From positions 2,418,001 through 2,482,000 of the forward strand of contig NZ_CP028908.1 of assembly GCF_024181725.1 (NCBI RefSeq): 64,000 nt of DNA, written 5' to 3'. This DNA comes from Bradyrhizobium sp. WD16 (GTDB lineage: Bacteria > Pseudomonadota > Alphaproteobacteria > Rhizobiales > Xanthobacteraceae). A program made the position numbers and the translations under genes. Position 1 is the stretch's first letter. Every line of letters begins with the position of its first letter. Below are positions 52,408 through 59,837 of this stretch, piece by piece. Below the pieces are notes generated by a model. It did not search any database and was not told the DNA's origin. It saw only the letters and a list, made by a program, of their open reading frames with translations.

Positions 52408-53865
52408 TCAATCGGTGATGAAGCCGTATTTGCCGCGATAGCTCGTGGCGGGGGCGGTTCGGCCGCGCACGCCATAGATGCGGTTGATGCTGCCGAGCAG
52501 GTCGGACTGGGGATCGGCAGCGTCGGCAAAGCCGTCGTCCGGTCGCGACAGGTCCTTCTGCGCCACGGACCGAACCACATAGGGCGTGATGATCACCGCC
52601 AGTTCGGTCTGGCGATTGACGTAGTCGCGGCTGCGGAACAGGGTTCCGAGCACGGGAAGCTGGTTCAATCCCGGGAAGCCGTTGATCGCCTGCTTGGTCT
52701 GTTCCTGGATCAGGCCGGCCAGCGCCATCGAGCCGCCGGACGGGATCTCTAGGGTGGTTTCGGCCCGGCGAGTCCGAATCGAGGGCACGGTGATCGAATT
52801 GGTGCTCGTCGCGCTGACCTGCTGAGTGACGCTGATCGCATTTTCGTTGGACAGCTCGGAGACTTCCGTCATCACCCGCAGGCTGATGCGACCTTCGGTG
52901 AGCACCACGGGGGTGAAGTTGAGCGAAATGCCGAACTTCTTGAATCCGATCTGGGTGGTGCAGACGTGGGTGGTGGGGTCGCAGGAATAGCCCTGTGGCA
53001 GCGGGAATTCGCCGCCGGCCAGGAAGGTCGCCGATTCGCCAGAGATCGCCGTCAGGTTCGGCTCCGCCAGCGTGCGGATCACGCCGGCGCTCTCCATCGC
53101 CCGCAGCACCGCCGTAACCGACTTGAAGCTTCCGGTGACGTTGTTGGCGCCGACCAGCGCGCCGCCCTGCGCGGTGAACGGATTGGAGTTGTTGAAATTC
53201 AGGACGCTGCCGGTCCCCGACAGATCGATGCCGAGCTGCTTGATGATATTGCGCTGGATTTCCGCGACGGTGACCTTGAGCATGACCTGGTCGCGGCCGC
53301 GCACGGCAATGTTGTTGACGACCTTGGTGGCGTCGCCAACCAGCCGGCCGGCGATGTCGACCGCCTGCTGGGCATCGGCGGGGGTCGCGGCGGAGCCGGA
53401 CAGCAACACGCCGTCGCCGACACCCTCGATGTTGATGTCGCTGCCCGGAAAGGCCTGGCGCAGCGCGGCGCGGACCCCGTTGAGGTCGCGCTTGACGGCG
53501 ATGTCATAGGCCGCGATCTGCTGGCCGGCGGCGTCGAAGAAGACGATGTTGGTCTGGCCCACGGCAACGCCGATGATATAGGCGCGCTGGGCCGAGCGGA
53601 TTACCGCATTGGCGATCTTAGGATCGGCGACGAGGACGTCTTTCACATCGTGCGGCAGGTCGACGACCACCGACTTGCCGATGCCGAGCGGCAGGAAACG
53701 TGCGTTCATCGTCGCCGAAGCGCCGCTGCTGTCGGCTGCCAGAGCCGGCGTCAGGGCGGTGGTCCCCACCACGACGCCGTTGAGCGTCAACGCCGTCAGC
53801 GCCGCCAGCGACCAGCTGCGCAGCCGCTCGGTTCGCCGCAAACTTGCTTTGTGCCCCCGCGTCAT
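52408..53865 (-). CDS. cpaC: CpaC/RcpA outer-membrane secretin of the Flp pilus
   Basis: A 485-residue secretin with a long signal peptide, an N-terminal pilus-assembly domain (IGKSVVVDLPHDVKDVLVAD), a BON-like segment and a C-terminal secretin domain. The secretin domain contains LAEPNLTAISGESATFLAGGEFP and VPSIRTRRAETTLEIPSGGS, ending in LPVLGTLFRSRDYV. It forms the outer-membrane channel for the pilus. It lies 17 bp downstream of cpaB and is transcribed with it. Confidence 0.95.
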   Translation of the reverse strand: MTRGHKASLRRTERLRSWSLAALTALTLNGVVVGTTALTPALAADSSGASATMNARFLPLGIGKSVVVDLPHDVKDVLVADPKIANAVIRSAQRAYIIGVAVGQTNIVFFDAAGQQIAAYDIAVKRDLNGVRAALRQAFPGSDINIEGVGDGVLLSGSAATPADAQQAVDIAGRLVGDATKVVNNIAVRGRDQVMLKVTVAEIQRNIIKQLGIDLSGTGSVLNFNNSNPFTAQGGALVGANNVTGSFKSVTAVLRAMESAGVIRTLAEPNLTAISGESATFLAGGEFPLPQGYSCDPTTHVCTTQIGFKKFGISLNFTPVVLTEGRISLRVMTEVSELSNENAISVTQQVSATSTNSITVPSIRTRRAETTLEIPSGGSMALAGLIQEQTKQAINGFPGLNQLPVLGTLFRSRDYVNRQTELAVIITPYVVRSVAQKDLSRPDDGFADAADPQSDLLGSINRIYGVRGRTAPATSYRGKYGFITD

Positions 53866-53882
53866 TCCTCAGGTTTCCTTGG

Positions 53883-54668
53883 TCATCGCTGCACAGTCGC
53901 CGAGGTGGGAACACCGAAGCGGACGACGTTGATATTGTTGCTGGCCCTGCGGTCATCGGCGGCGGCGGGCGCGTTGACATCGACGATGCTGCGCAGCGCA
54001 AGCATCAGGGTGCCGGTCTGGCGCGCCTTGGCGAGCACTTCCGCCTGCTCCGGCCTGAGCTCGAGCGTCGCGGTCTTGCCGACGACGACCTTCTGTCCGT
54101 TCTTTTCCTCGATGGTCTGGTCGATCGCCATAACCCGGACGTTGCTCAGGATGATCTCGGAGACCACCTGATCGGCGCCGGGGCGGTTGTTGCCCGCGTC
54201 CCGCCGCGACAGGATGACGTCGACATGATCGTTGGGCAGGATGAAGCCGCCGGCGCCGGTCTCGGCGGAGATTTCGGTCGATACCGCGCGCATGCCGGTG
54301 GGCAGAAGCGCCGCCATGATCCCGGACGTCGGGCCCTTCACCAGCTTCATATCCCTGATCGGTTCGCCCGCCAGAAACGGCGAACGAGCGATCGAGCCGC
54401 CATACTGCGCGATGGCGTCGGGACGCTGATTGCGGCGAATGAAGTTGTCGCTGGAATTGGCCGCCGGCCAGGTCTGCCATTGCAGATCGGCGGGGGTGAC
54501 CGTCTGCCCGAGCGGGATATCGGACTTCGCCACCAGCACATCGACGGTTTCGATCTGCGCCGTCGGAGCCTGAACGACCTGCTTGGTCTCCGAACCGCTG
54601 ACGAGATAAATCGCCAGGCCGCCAGCCGCGACCGAGATGGCCAGAACGACGATTTTAGCGGTGTTCAT
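53883..54668 (-). CDS. cpaB: CpaB/RcpC pilus assembly protein
   Basis: A 261-residue protein with an N-terminal helix (IVVLAISVAAGGLAIYLV) and a SAF/CpaB domain: DVLVAKSDIPLGQTVTPADL, then GAGGFILPNDHVDVILSRR and DQTIEEKNGQKVVVGKTATL. It is periplasmic and works with the secretin. ATG 54668 starts directly before the helix; an upstream start at 54686 would add six residues. Between cpaA and cpaC. Confidence 0.93.
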   Translation of the reverse strand: MNTAKIVVLAISVAAGGLAIYLVSGSETKQVVQAPTAQIETVDVLVAKSDIPLGQTVTPADLQWQTWPAANSSDNFIRRNQRPDAIAQYGGSIARSPFLAGEPIRDMKLVKGPTSGIMAALLPTGMRAVSTEISAETGAGGFILPNDHVDVILSRRDAGNNRPGADQVVSEIILSNVRVMAIDQTIEEKNGQKVVVGKTATLELRPEQAEVLAKARQTGTLMLALRSIVDVNAPAAADDRRASNNINVVRFGVPTSATVQR

Positions 54669-54826
54669 ACGCTTCACTTTCCGCAACGCACGTGCGACGC
54701 AGCCGTCGCTGTGATGCGGATTTGATCAGCTAAACGTCAAAGCATGGTTAATGAGGCGTATCCAAATCGCGTTAACGAGATCTTTCAGAACGCCGGCGGG
54801 TTCGATCCGACCTTCATCGCTGCGCG

Positions 54827-55360
54827 TCAAATCCAGCTTGCGACATGGGACAGGTCGACCGCCCTGATCCACGATGTCTCAGGATAGACGGCAAGGGCTC
54901 CGAGCGCGAGCGCGATGCCGTAAGGAATATCGGCGTCCTTGATGTGCAGGCGTTGCAGCCACTCCTGGCGCCCGAGCGAGACCGGCAGCGGCAGGTGCCG
55001 GAATTGAATCAGGAGCAGCGTCAGAGCGCCGCCGAACAGCGATGCGTAGAGCAGGAAATCGAGCAGATGGGGTAGTCCGAGCCAGAGTGCGGCAGTGGAG
55101 GCCACCTTGGCGTCGCCGCCGCCGATCCAGCCCATGGCGAAGCAGCCGAACGCGGCGATGAGCACCAGGATCCCGGCGGCGCCGTGACCGAGCACATCTC
55201 CGACCGGCATGCCGCCGGCTGCGGCGAGCACCGCGAAGCCGGCCACCAGCAGCAGCGAGACGCGGTTCGAGATGGTCATGGTCAGGAGGTCGCTGACGGC
55301 GGCAAAGGCCATCAGCGCCGGAAAGAACATGAGGCGGGCGAAATCGAGAAGCAGGGTCAT
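54827..55360 (-). CDS. cpaA: CpaA/TadV prepilin peptidase
   Basis: A 177-residue membrane aspartyl protease (A24 family) with catalytic Asp residues in AVSDLLTMTISNRVS and the GGGDAKVAST motif. It removes the leader from the Flp prepilin and the pseudopilins. It is shorter than GspO/PilD because it lacks the methyltransferase domain, as is usual for Tad systems. A 158-bp gap follows before cpaB, with no obvious terminator. Confidence 0.94.
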   Translation of the reverse strand: MTLLLDFARLMFFPALMAFAAVSDLLTMTISNRVSLLLVAGFAVLAAAGGMPVGDVLGHGAAGILVLIAAFGCFAMGWIGGGDAKVASTAALWLGLPHLLDFLLYASLFGGALTLLLIQFRHLPLPVSLGRQEWLQRLHIKDADIPYGIALALGALAVYPETSWIRAVDLSHVASWI

Positions 55361-55440
55361 GCGGGCGCCCAGGGCGTCGGTCGAGGCGGGTCGGCGCGAA
55401 TCCTAACACCCCACAGATGAATAATCGACCAACGCGGCGC

Positions 55441-55605
55441 TCACAGCCTCGCTATCAGCCGAAACGCGATTGCCGTCAGCGCCAATGCCAGTGCGGAGCA
55501 AACGATCAGGGTGGTCTCGAGCGTCGGGGTCGTCCGGAAGCGGGTGACGTCGGCGTGCCCGCGCGGCGGAGCGGATTGACGTTGAATCGCAGGCCCTGTC
55601 GGCAT
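55441..55605 (-). CDS. small single-helix membrane protein in the tad locus
   Basis: A 54-residue open frame (ATG 55605, TGA 55441) with a polar N-terminal half and one clear transmembrane helix (LIVCSALALALTAIAFRLIA) ending in RL. It lies on the pilus strand between flp and cpaA. I do not recognise a family. No strong ribosome site precedes it, but the clean hydrophobic helix in an otherwise arginine-rich region argues for a real gene. A competing frame on the same strand (55403-55612) is arginine-rich and unlikely. Confidence 0.5.
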   Translation of the reverse strand: MPTGPAIQRQSAPPRGHADVTRFRTTPTLETTLIVCSALALALTAIAFRLIARL

Positions 55606-55654
55606 GGATCACACCCGGAATCCCGCGCCGGAAGCAGCACAGGAGCTATAACGG

Positions 55655-55685
55655 AAAAGGACTCCGGCCAGCCGGAGCCCCTTTT
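55655..55685 (-). terminator. rho-independent terminator after flp
   Basis: GGGCTCCGGC and GCCGGAGTCC form a stem with a short GGCC centre, flanked by AAAAG and CTTTTCC when read on the minus strand. It lies 20 bp beyond the flp stop and probably limits read-through from the strongly expressed pilin gene into cpaA. Confidence 0.8.
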
Positions 55686-55705
55686 AGCTGTCGTGGTCGT
55701 CGCGC

Positions 55706-55870
55706 TTACTTCAGCGAGGAGCTGATGGCCGAAAACTTGGAGCTCAGCGAGGTGCCGAGGGAGTTCACGGCGGCGATGATGGCGAGCGAGATGCCGGCGG
55801 CGATCAGGCCGTATTCGATCGCGGTGGCGCCGGACTCGTCATTGAGGAAGCGAGCGACAAGATTCTTCAT
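55706..55870 (-). CDS. flp: Flp/PilA major pilin
   Basis: A 54-residue type IVb prepilin. The leader MKNLVARFLNDESG is followed by the processed N-terminus ATAIEYGLIAAGISLAII, with the Glu and Tyr of the Flp motif in place. CpaA cleaves after the Gly. It is polymerised by TadABC. A GGGA-like site precedes ATG 55870; a longer open frame upstream adds an unlikely extension. First gene of the tad cluster, with its own terminator. Confidence 0.95.
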   Translation of the reverse strand: MKNLVARFLNDESGATAIEYGLIAAGISLAIIAAVNSLGTSLSSKFSAISSSLK

Positions 55871-56027
55871 TGGGATGGCTCCGTATGTGCACTTGGCTGT
55901 CGAAACTGACGTTGGCTTCGGCAGCGGGTGGCTTGCCTTGACCATGGCCAACCATATGGGCCGACGATTGCAGCGTAGTTAATTCGAATGATGAAACAGG
56001 GCTTCTTGTCGCAGTTGTTGCGGACGG

Positions 56028-56042
56028 TTAACGCTGCGCTAA
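56028..56042 (-). promoter_or_regulatory. CtrA-like site upstream of flp
   Basis: On the minus strand the sequence reads TTAG-CGCAGCG-TTAACC, one mismatch from TTAA-N7-TTAA. It lies about 160 bp upstream of the flp start. Similar to the site before tadD. Tentative. Confidence 0.35.
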
Positions 56043-56142
56043 AGGGATACCGAACGCATCTCGGGGGCGCGAGAGTCTATGGTTTACTCGCGATTAAGTC
56101 CGCTCGATTACTGACATCGGAGCGATTTCCGAGGGACGCCTG

Positions 56143-56970
56143 ATGGAAGGCCTGCTGCTCGAAGTGCTCACCATGATGGGCGACACGCTGCTGCACGTGG
56201 TGCCCATCACCCTCGTGCTCGCGCTGGTCTTCACCGTGCTCGGCCATTACTGGGCGTGTAATCCCGGCGAGCCGTGGTGGCGCAAGACGGATGTCATCAC
56301 TGACGTCTGCTACTGGTTCTTCGTGCCGCTGTTCGCCCGGGTGCTGCGCATCGGGTTGCTGGTGGTCGGAGCTTCGGTGCTGTTCGACGTCAAGGGGCCC
56401 GACGCGCTGATCGCATTCTACGACAATGGCCACGGTCCGCTCACCCGGCTGCCGCTGGCCGTTCAGGGTGTGCTCTTCATCGTGGTCGCGGATTTCCTGC
56501 TCTACTGGAACCATCGGCTGTTTCATGGCGGCGCGTTCTGGAAGTATCACGCCATTCATCATTCCCCCGAGGAGGTCGACTGGATTTCCGCAGCGCGCTT
56601 TCACCCGGTCAATCTCGTGGTCGGCACCATCGCCGTCGACGTGATCCTGCTGATGGCCGGGATCTCGCCCAATGTGATGATCTGGGTCGGACCGCTGACC
56701 ACGTTTCACTCGGCGTTCGTCCATGCCAATCTCAACTGGACGCTTGGTCCGCTCCGTTATGTGATCGCGACGCCGGTCTTCCATCGCTGGCACCACACGC
56801 CGACATCGGTCGGCGGCAACACCAATTTCGCGGGAAGCTTCCCGCTCTGGGATGTCATGTTCGGCACCTTCCGGATGCCGGCGGGCGAGCTGCCGCAGGC
56901 CTATGGTGTCGATGACGATCCGGTGCCGGCGGATTTTGGCGGTCAGCTGGTGCATCCGTTCCTGCGCTGA
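56143..56970 (+). CDS. fatty acid hydroxylase/sterol desaturase family protein
   Basis: A 275-residue membrane protein with about four helices and the di-iron histidine clusters of the family: NHRLFHGG, HAIHHSPEEVDW and HRWHHTPTSVGGN. These enzymes hydroxylate or desaturate membrane lipids or carotenoids using oxygen. The substrate is not predictable. It stands alone on the plus strand, divergent to flp, and has no evident functional tie to the pilus genes. Confidence 0.88.
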   Translation: MEGLLLEVLTMMGDTLLHVVPITLVLALVFTVLGHYWACNPGEPWWRKTDVITDVCYWFFVPLFARVLRIGLLVVGASVLFDVKGPDALIAFYDNGHGPLTRLPLAVQGVLFIVVADFLLYWNHRLFHGGAFWKYHAIHHSPEEVDWISAARFHPVNLVVGTIAVDVILLMAGISPNVMIWVGPLTTFHSAFVHANLNWTLGPLRYVIATPVFHRWHHTPTSVGGNTNFAGSFPLWDVMFGTFRMPAGELPQAYGVDDDPVPADFGGQLVHPFLR

Positions 56971-57067
56971 GATCCGGCGCGCTGACCGGGTGTTTGCAGT
57001 TCGTTCATGAATTAACGTCAGATTTGCCACGTCGGGTGCGGGCTCCGCTGGGTGTCGCTTCCGTCGG

Positions 57068-57190
57068 CTAGAGTCCCGGTTCTAACGTTCGTATGCTTTT
57101 GCAGCGACCACCTGTGCGAACGTTAGAGCCAAACTCGCTGCAATGCTGATACGAGCGTCAGATCCACTCCACGAGTGAGTGTCCCGGGGT
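57068..57190 (+). repeat. mosaic repeat: subfamily A fused to half of subfamily B
   Basis: CTAGAGTCCCGG, arm TTCTAACGTTCGTA, loop with TTGCAGCGACC and arm GCGAACGTTAGAGCC form a subfamily A unit that lacks its outer right arm. It is joined at about 57132 to the right half of a B unit: CTCGCTGCAATGCTGATACG, then AGCGTCAGATCCAC. A further fragment, GTGTCCCGGGG, ends at 57190, six bases before the next gene. Confidence 0.82.
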
Positions 57191-57195
57191 AGAGT

Positions 57196-57741
57196 ATGTT
57201 CCTCCTTGCCGCGCGCGGTCGCCGGGCGTTCCTCGCCAGGGTTGTCGTCACCGGACTGATTCTTGCGCCCGCGTCCTTGCGCGCTGCCGGTGGCGAAATG
57301 CAGATCGATGTGGCGGTCGATCAGGCCACGCTGGTCAAGCTGCCAGAGCGTATTGCAACGCTGGTGGTCGGAAATCCGCTGATCGCCGACGTTACGCTCC
57401 AGCCGGGCGGAATGATGGTCGTCACCGGCAAGGGTTATGGCGCCACCAACGTGATCGCGCTGGATCGCAGCGGGCAGGTGCTGTTCGACCGTAGAATTCT
57501 GGTGGCTGGTCCGGCCGACAACCTGGTCACCGTCTATCGCGGTGTCGAGCGGGAGAGCTATAGCTGCAACCCGGTCTGTCAGCGGCGTGTCACGCTCGGC
57601 GATGGCGGCACCTACTTCTCCGCGGCCTTGGATCAGGCGGGCTCGTTCGCCAATACTGCGGCCGGCAATGCCGTGGCTTCGGCGGCCAATGCTTCCGCCG
57701 CCGGCAACTCGTCGTCGTCATCCTCGTCATCGCCGCGCTGA
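57196..57741 (+). CDS. stand-alone pilus-assembly N-domain protein (CpaC-like)
   Basis: A 181-residue exported protein with a signal peptide (VVVTGLILAPASLRA) and one domain that matches the N-terminal domain of CpaC/RcpA secretins: QATLVKLPERIATLVVGNPL, then MMVVTGKGYGATNVIALDRS. No secretin barrel follows. The C-terminal third is low complexity (Ala/Asn then eight Ser). A Cys pair lies in YSCNPVCQRR. It is upstream of the tadE and tadG genes and may contact the secretin or pseudopilins; that is inference. Confidence 0.82.
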   Translation: MFLLAARGRRAFLARVVVTGLILAPASLRAAGGEMQIDVAVDQATLVKLPERIATLVVGNPLIADVTLQPGGMMVVTGKGYGATNVIALDRSGQVLFDRRILVAGPADNLVTVYRGVERESYSCNPVCQRRVTLGDGGTYFSAALDQAGSFANTAAGNAVASAANASAAGNSSSSSSSSPR

Positions 57742-57821
57742 CGCCGGCCCGGTTAACGCCCGGTAAACGACAGTCGGGCTCGGCCCGACGGAACCGGCAA
57801 GCTTTCGACAATCAGTTTTCG

Positions 57822-57899
57822 CTAGTGTGGTGGATCTGACGCTCGTATCCGCGTTGCAGCGAATTCTCCGTACGCGCGTCAGATCCAAAACCACACTAG
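57822..57899 (+). repeat. CTAG-ended palindrome, subfamily B
   Basis: A complete 78-bp copy: CTAGTGTGGT, arm GGATCTGACGCTCGTA, loop with GTTGCAGCGAATTC, arm TACGCGCGTCAGATCC, outer arm AAAACCACACTAG. It lies alone, without an A partner, between the N-domain gene and tadE. Confidence 0.92.
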
Positions 57900-57934
57900 T
57901 GTGAGGCCTGATCAAGCCTTGCAGTCGGTACGAT

Positions 57935-58483
57935 ATGTCATCCTGGTCTCGAAAGTCTGCCGGAGCCCTTATTCGCCGCTTCCGCGCCGAGCGCCGCGGT
58001 TCGGCAGTGGTGCAGTTCGCCTTCGTGGCACCGCTGTTCTTTTGCATGCTGTTCGCGATCATCGAGGTGGCGCTGATCTTCTTCGCCAACCAGTATCTCG
58101 AGACCGCGACCCAGGATTCGGCGCGTCTGATCCTCACCGGACAGGCCCAGACCGCCAACTACGACAAGACCAAGTTCAAGAACGACTTCTGCTCGCGCAT
58201 CGTCGCGTTGTTCGATTGCGCCAACGGCATCTATATCGACGTCAACGTCTATCAGTCCTTCTCGGGCATCACGATGAACAATCCGGTCGATGCCAGCAAG
58301 AATTTCGATGCCAGCGGATTGAGCTACAATCCCGGGGCCCCCGGCGACATCGTCGTCGTCCGGGTCTTCTATCAATGGCCGCTGTTCGTCACCGGGCTCG
58401 GCTTCAACGTCGCCAATCTCGCCGGCAACAAGCTGCTGCTGACGGCCACCGCCGCCTTCCGCAACGAGCCCTACGGCAATTGA
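57935..58483 (+). CDS. tadE: TadE-type pseudopilin
   Basis: A 182-residue protein with a basic N-terminus (RRFRAERRGSAVVQFAFVAP) that leads into a hydrophobic helix (LFFCMLFAIIEVALIFF), the TadE-like prepilin pattern with processing at Gly. The C-terminal periplasmic part contains two Cys (FCSRIVALFDCANG). TadE-like proteins are processed by CpaA and are needed for Flp pilus assembly. 14 bp before the next gene. Confidence 0.88.
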   Translation: MSSWSRKSAGALIRRFRAERRGSAVVQFAFVAPLFFCMLFAIIEVALIFFANQYLETATQDSARLILTGQAQTANYDKTKFKNDFCSRIVALFDCANGIYIDVNVYQSFSGITMNNPVDASKNFDASGLSYNPGAPGDIVVVRVFYQWPLFVTGLGFNVANLAGNKLLLTATAAFRNEPYGN

Positions 58484-58497
58484 AAGCGGGGCGGTCC

Positions 58498-59061
58498 ATG
58501 TCCGGTCTGTCGTCTCGGATCAATCAGAATGCGCGGCGCTTCCGCCGCGACGCCGGCGGCGCCTCGGCGGTGGAGTTCGCCATCATCCTGCCGATGATGC
58601 TGGTCCTGTTCTTCGGTACCGTCGAACTCTCCAACGGCGTTGCCGTGGACCGCAAGGTGACCCTGACCGCGCGGACCCTGTCCGACCTCGTTTCCCAGGC
58701 CTCGACCGTCGCCGACAGCGACTTCACCAACTCCTTCGACGCCAGTTCGTCGATCATGACGCCCTATTCTTCGGGGCCGGTGAAGGCGATCATTTCGGAG
58801 GTGAAGGTCGATTCCGCCGGGGTGGCGACAGTCGCCTGGAGCAAGTCTCGTAACGCCACGGCGCGGGCCCCGGGGTCGTCGGTGACCCTGCCCGCGGCCC
58901 TCGCGGTCCCGAGCACGTATCTGATCTGGAGCGAGGTCAGCTATACCTACACGCCGGTGGTTGGCTATGTGCTCAAGACCGGACTTACTCTGAGCGACCA
59001 GTTCTTTACCCGGCCGCGCCAGTCGGCCTGCGTCCTCTATAGCCAGAGCGTCTGCCCCTGA
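58498..59061 (+). CDS. TadE/TadG-family pseudopilin
   Basis: A 187-residue TadE-like protein: FRRDAGGASAVEFAIILP with the processing Gly and Glu of the motif, then helix MMLVLFFGTVELSNG, and a Thr/Ser-rich periplasmic domain ending in CVLYSQSVCP. It is much shorter than full TadG proteins, which carry a von Willebrand A domain, so TadF or a second TadE is a better description. It is in the same operon as tadE, followed by a terminator. Confidence 0.86.
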   Translation: MSGLSSRINQNARRFRRDAGGASAVEFAIILPMMLVLFFGTVELSNGVAVDRKVTLTARTLSDLVSQASTVADSDFTNSFDASSSIMTPYSSGPVKAIISEVKVDSAGVATVAWSKSRNATARAPGSSVTLPAALAVPSTYLIWSEVSYTYTPVVGYVLKTGLTLSDQFFTRPRQSACVLYSQSVCP

Positions 59062-59118
59062 GCCGGCCACGGTCGGCCGCCATGCAGCGGGGCCGCCAAA
59101 TGGCCGTCCTCAACAGCG

Positions 59119-59145
59119 AAAGGCCGCACCGGAGGTGCGGCCTTT
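59119..59145. terminator. strong hairpin between convergent tadE-type and csp genes
   Basis: A perfect 12-bp stem (AAAGGCCGCACC / GGTGCGGCCTTT) with a GGA loop. The flanking A and T runs let it serve as a bidirectional rho-independent terminator. Confidence 0.88.
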
Positions 59146-59207
59146 CTCATATTGGGCTTGATAAGGTCGTTCAACGCGGCCGGATCATGCTCCGGCCAGG
59201 TCGGGCA

Positions 59208-59420
59208 TCAGCCCGCGGCGCGCAGATTGTCGGCCGACGACTTGCCGGAGCGGCGATCAGCCACGATCTCGTAGGAGATCTTCTGGCCTTCGCGCAGCGT
59301 GCCCAGGCCAGCGCGCTCGACGGCGCTGATGTGCACGAAGACGTCATTGCCGCCGTCGTCCGGCTGAATGAAGCCATAACCCTTGGTCGCGTTAAACCAC
59401 TTCACGGTTCCCATGCTCAC
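59208..59420 (-). CDS. cold shock protein, CspA family
   Basis: A 70-residue single-domain OB-fold nucleic acid chaperone with both RNA-binding motifs, KGYGFI (RNP1) and VFVHIS (RNP2). It starts [15 protein letters not shown] 59420 (giving MSMGTV) or ATG 59412-59414 could be used. The long upstream gap (417 bp to infA) leaves room for the extended 5' leader typical of cold-shock mRNAs; no riboswitch-like fold could be confirmed. Confidence 0.95.
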   Translation of the reverse strand: MSMGTVKWFNATKGYGFIQPDDGGNDVFVHISAVERAGLGTLREGQKISYEIVADRRSGKSSADNLRAAG

Positions 59421-59676
59421 GGGGGTAGTTCCCTTCTCAGATAGATGTAGTCAAGCTCATAGTCATACGAGCGGGTGAATCGAATTTTGGAAGGGTCGTC
59501 AGCGTTACCCGGCTGTACCGGTGGATAGCCAATGTCGTCCGGCCGAAAATCGATGCCTTAATCATAAGGGAAATCGGCGGGTCAAACAATCCTGACGTGC
59601 GCTTTTTTGGCGGCTACTCAAAAGCCGCCACGCCCCGCACGCCGATGGCGTGCAGGACATGACCAGGAAGGTCTCT
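59421..59676. other. csp upstream region
   Basis: This stretch between csp and the repeat block holds no credible gene. Near 59610-59635 GGCGGCT and AGCCGCC form a 7-bp stem, but the adjacent T-run lies on the wrong side for a terminator in either direction. The region should contain the csp promoter and leader. Confidence 0.45.
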
Positions 59677-59752
59677 CGTGCGGTGGATCTGACGCTCGTA
59701 TCAGCATTGCAGCGAATTCGTCGTACGGGCGTCAGATCCAAAACCGCACTAG
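59677..59752 (+). repeat. CTAG-type palindrome, subfamily B
   Basis: A 76-bp copy: CGTGCGGT, arm GGATCTGACGCTCGTA, loop with ATTGCAGCGAATTCG, arm TACGGGCGTCAGATCC, outer arm AAAACCGCACTAG. Linker AATCATATCGATG leads to a shortened A copy. Confidence 0.9.
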
Positions 59753-59765
59753 AATCATATCGATG

Positions 59766-59827
59766 CAGGTGCCCCTCTGTTTCCAACGTTCGTATGAGCA
59801 GCTGCTGCGTTGGAAACAGGACACTAG
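59766..59827 (-). repeat. CTAG-type palindrome, subfamily A, shortened
   Basis: A 62-bp derivative: CAGGTGCCCCTCTG, arm TTTCCAACGTTCGTA, then a short loop (TGAGCAGCTGCTGCG) and arm TTGGAAAC without the inner TACGAACG half, ending AGGACACTAG. An internal deletion is likely. It ends 10 bp beyond the infA stop. Confidence 0.82.
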
Positions 59828-59837
59828 TTCCCGCGTT

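Noticed and set aside
55403-55612. 69-codon frame on the minus strand between flp and cpaA
   Set aside because: Arg/Asp/Ala-rich composition is typical of a wrong frame; the overlapping 54-residue frame with a clean transmembrane helix is preferred.
59610-59635. Possible terminator upstream of csp (GGCGGCT/AGCCGCC stem near a T-run)
   Set aside because: The T-run precedes the stem on the plus strand and would be an A-run after it on the minus strand, so it does not fit an intrinsic terminator in either direction.
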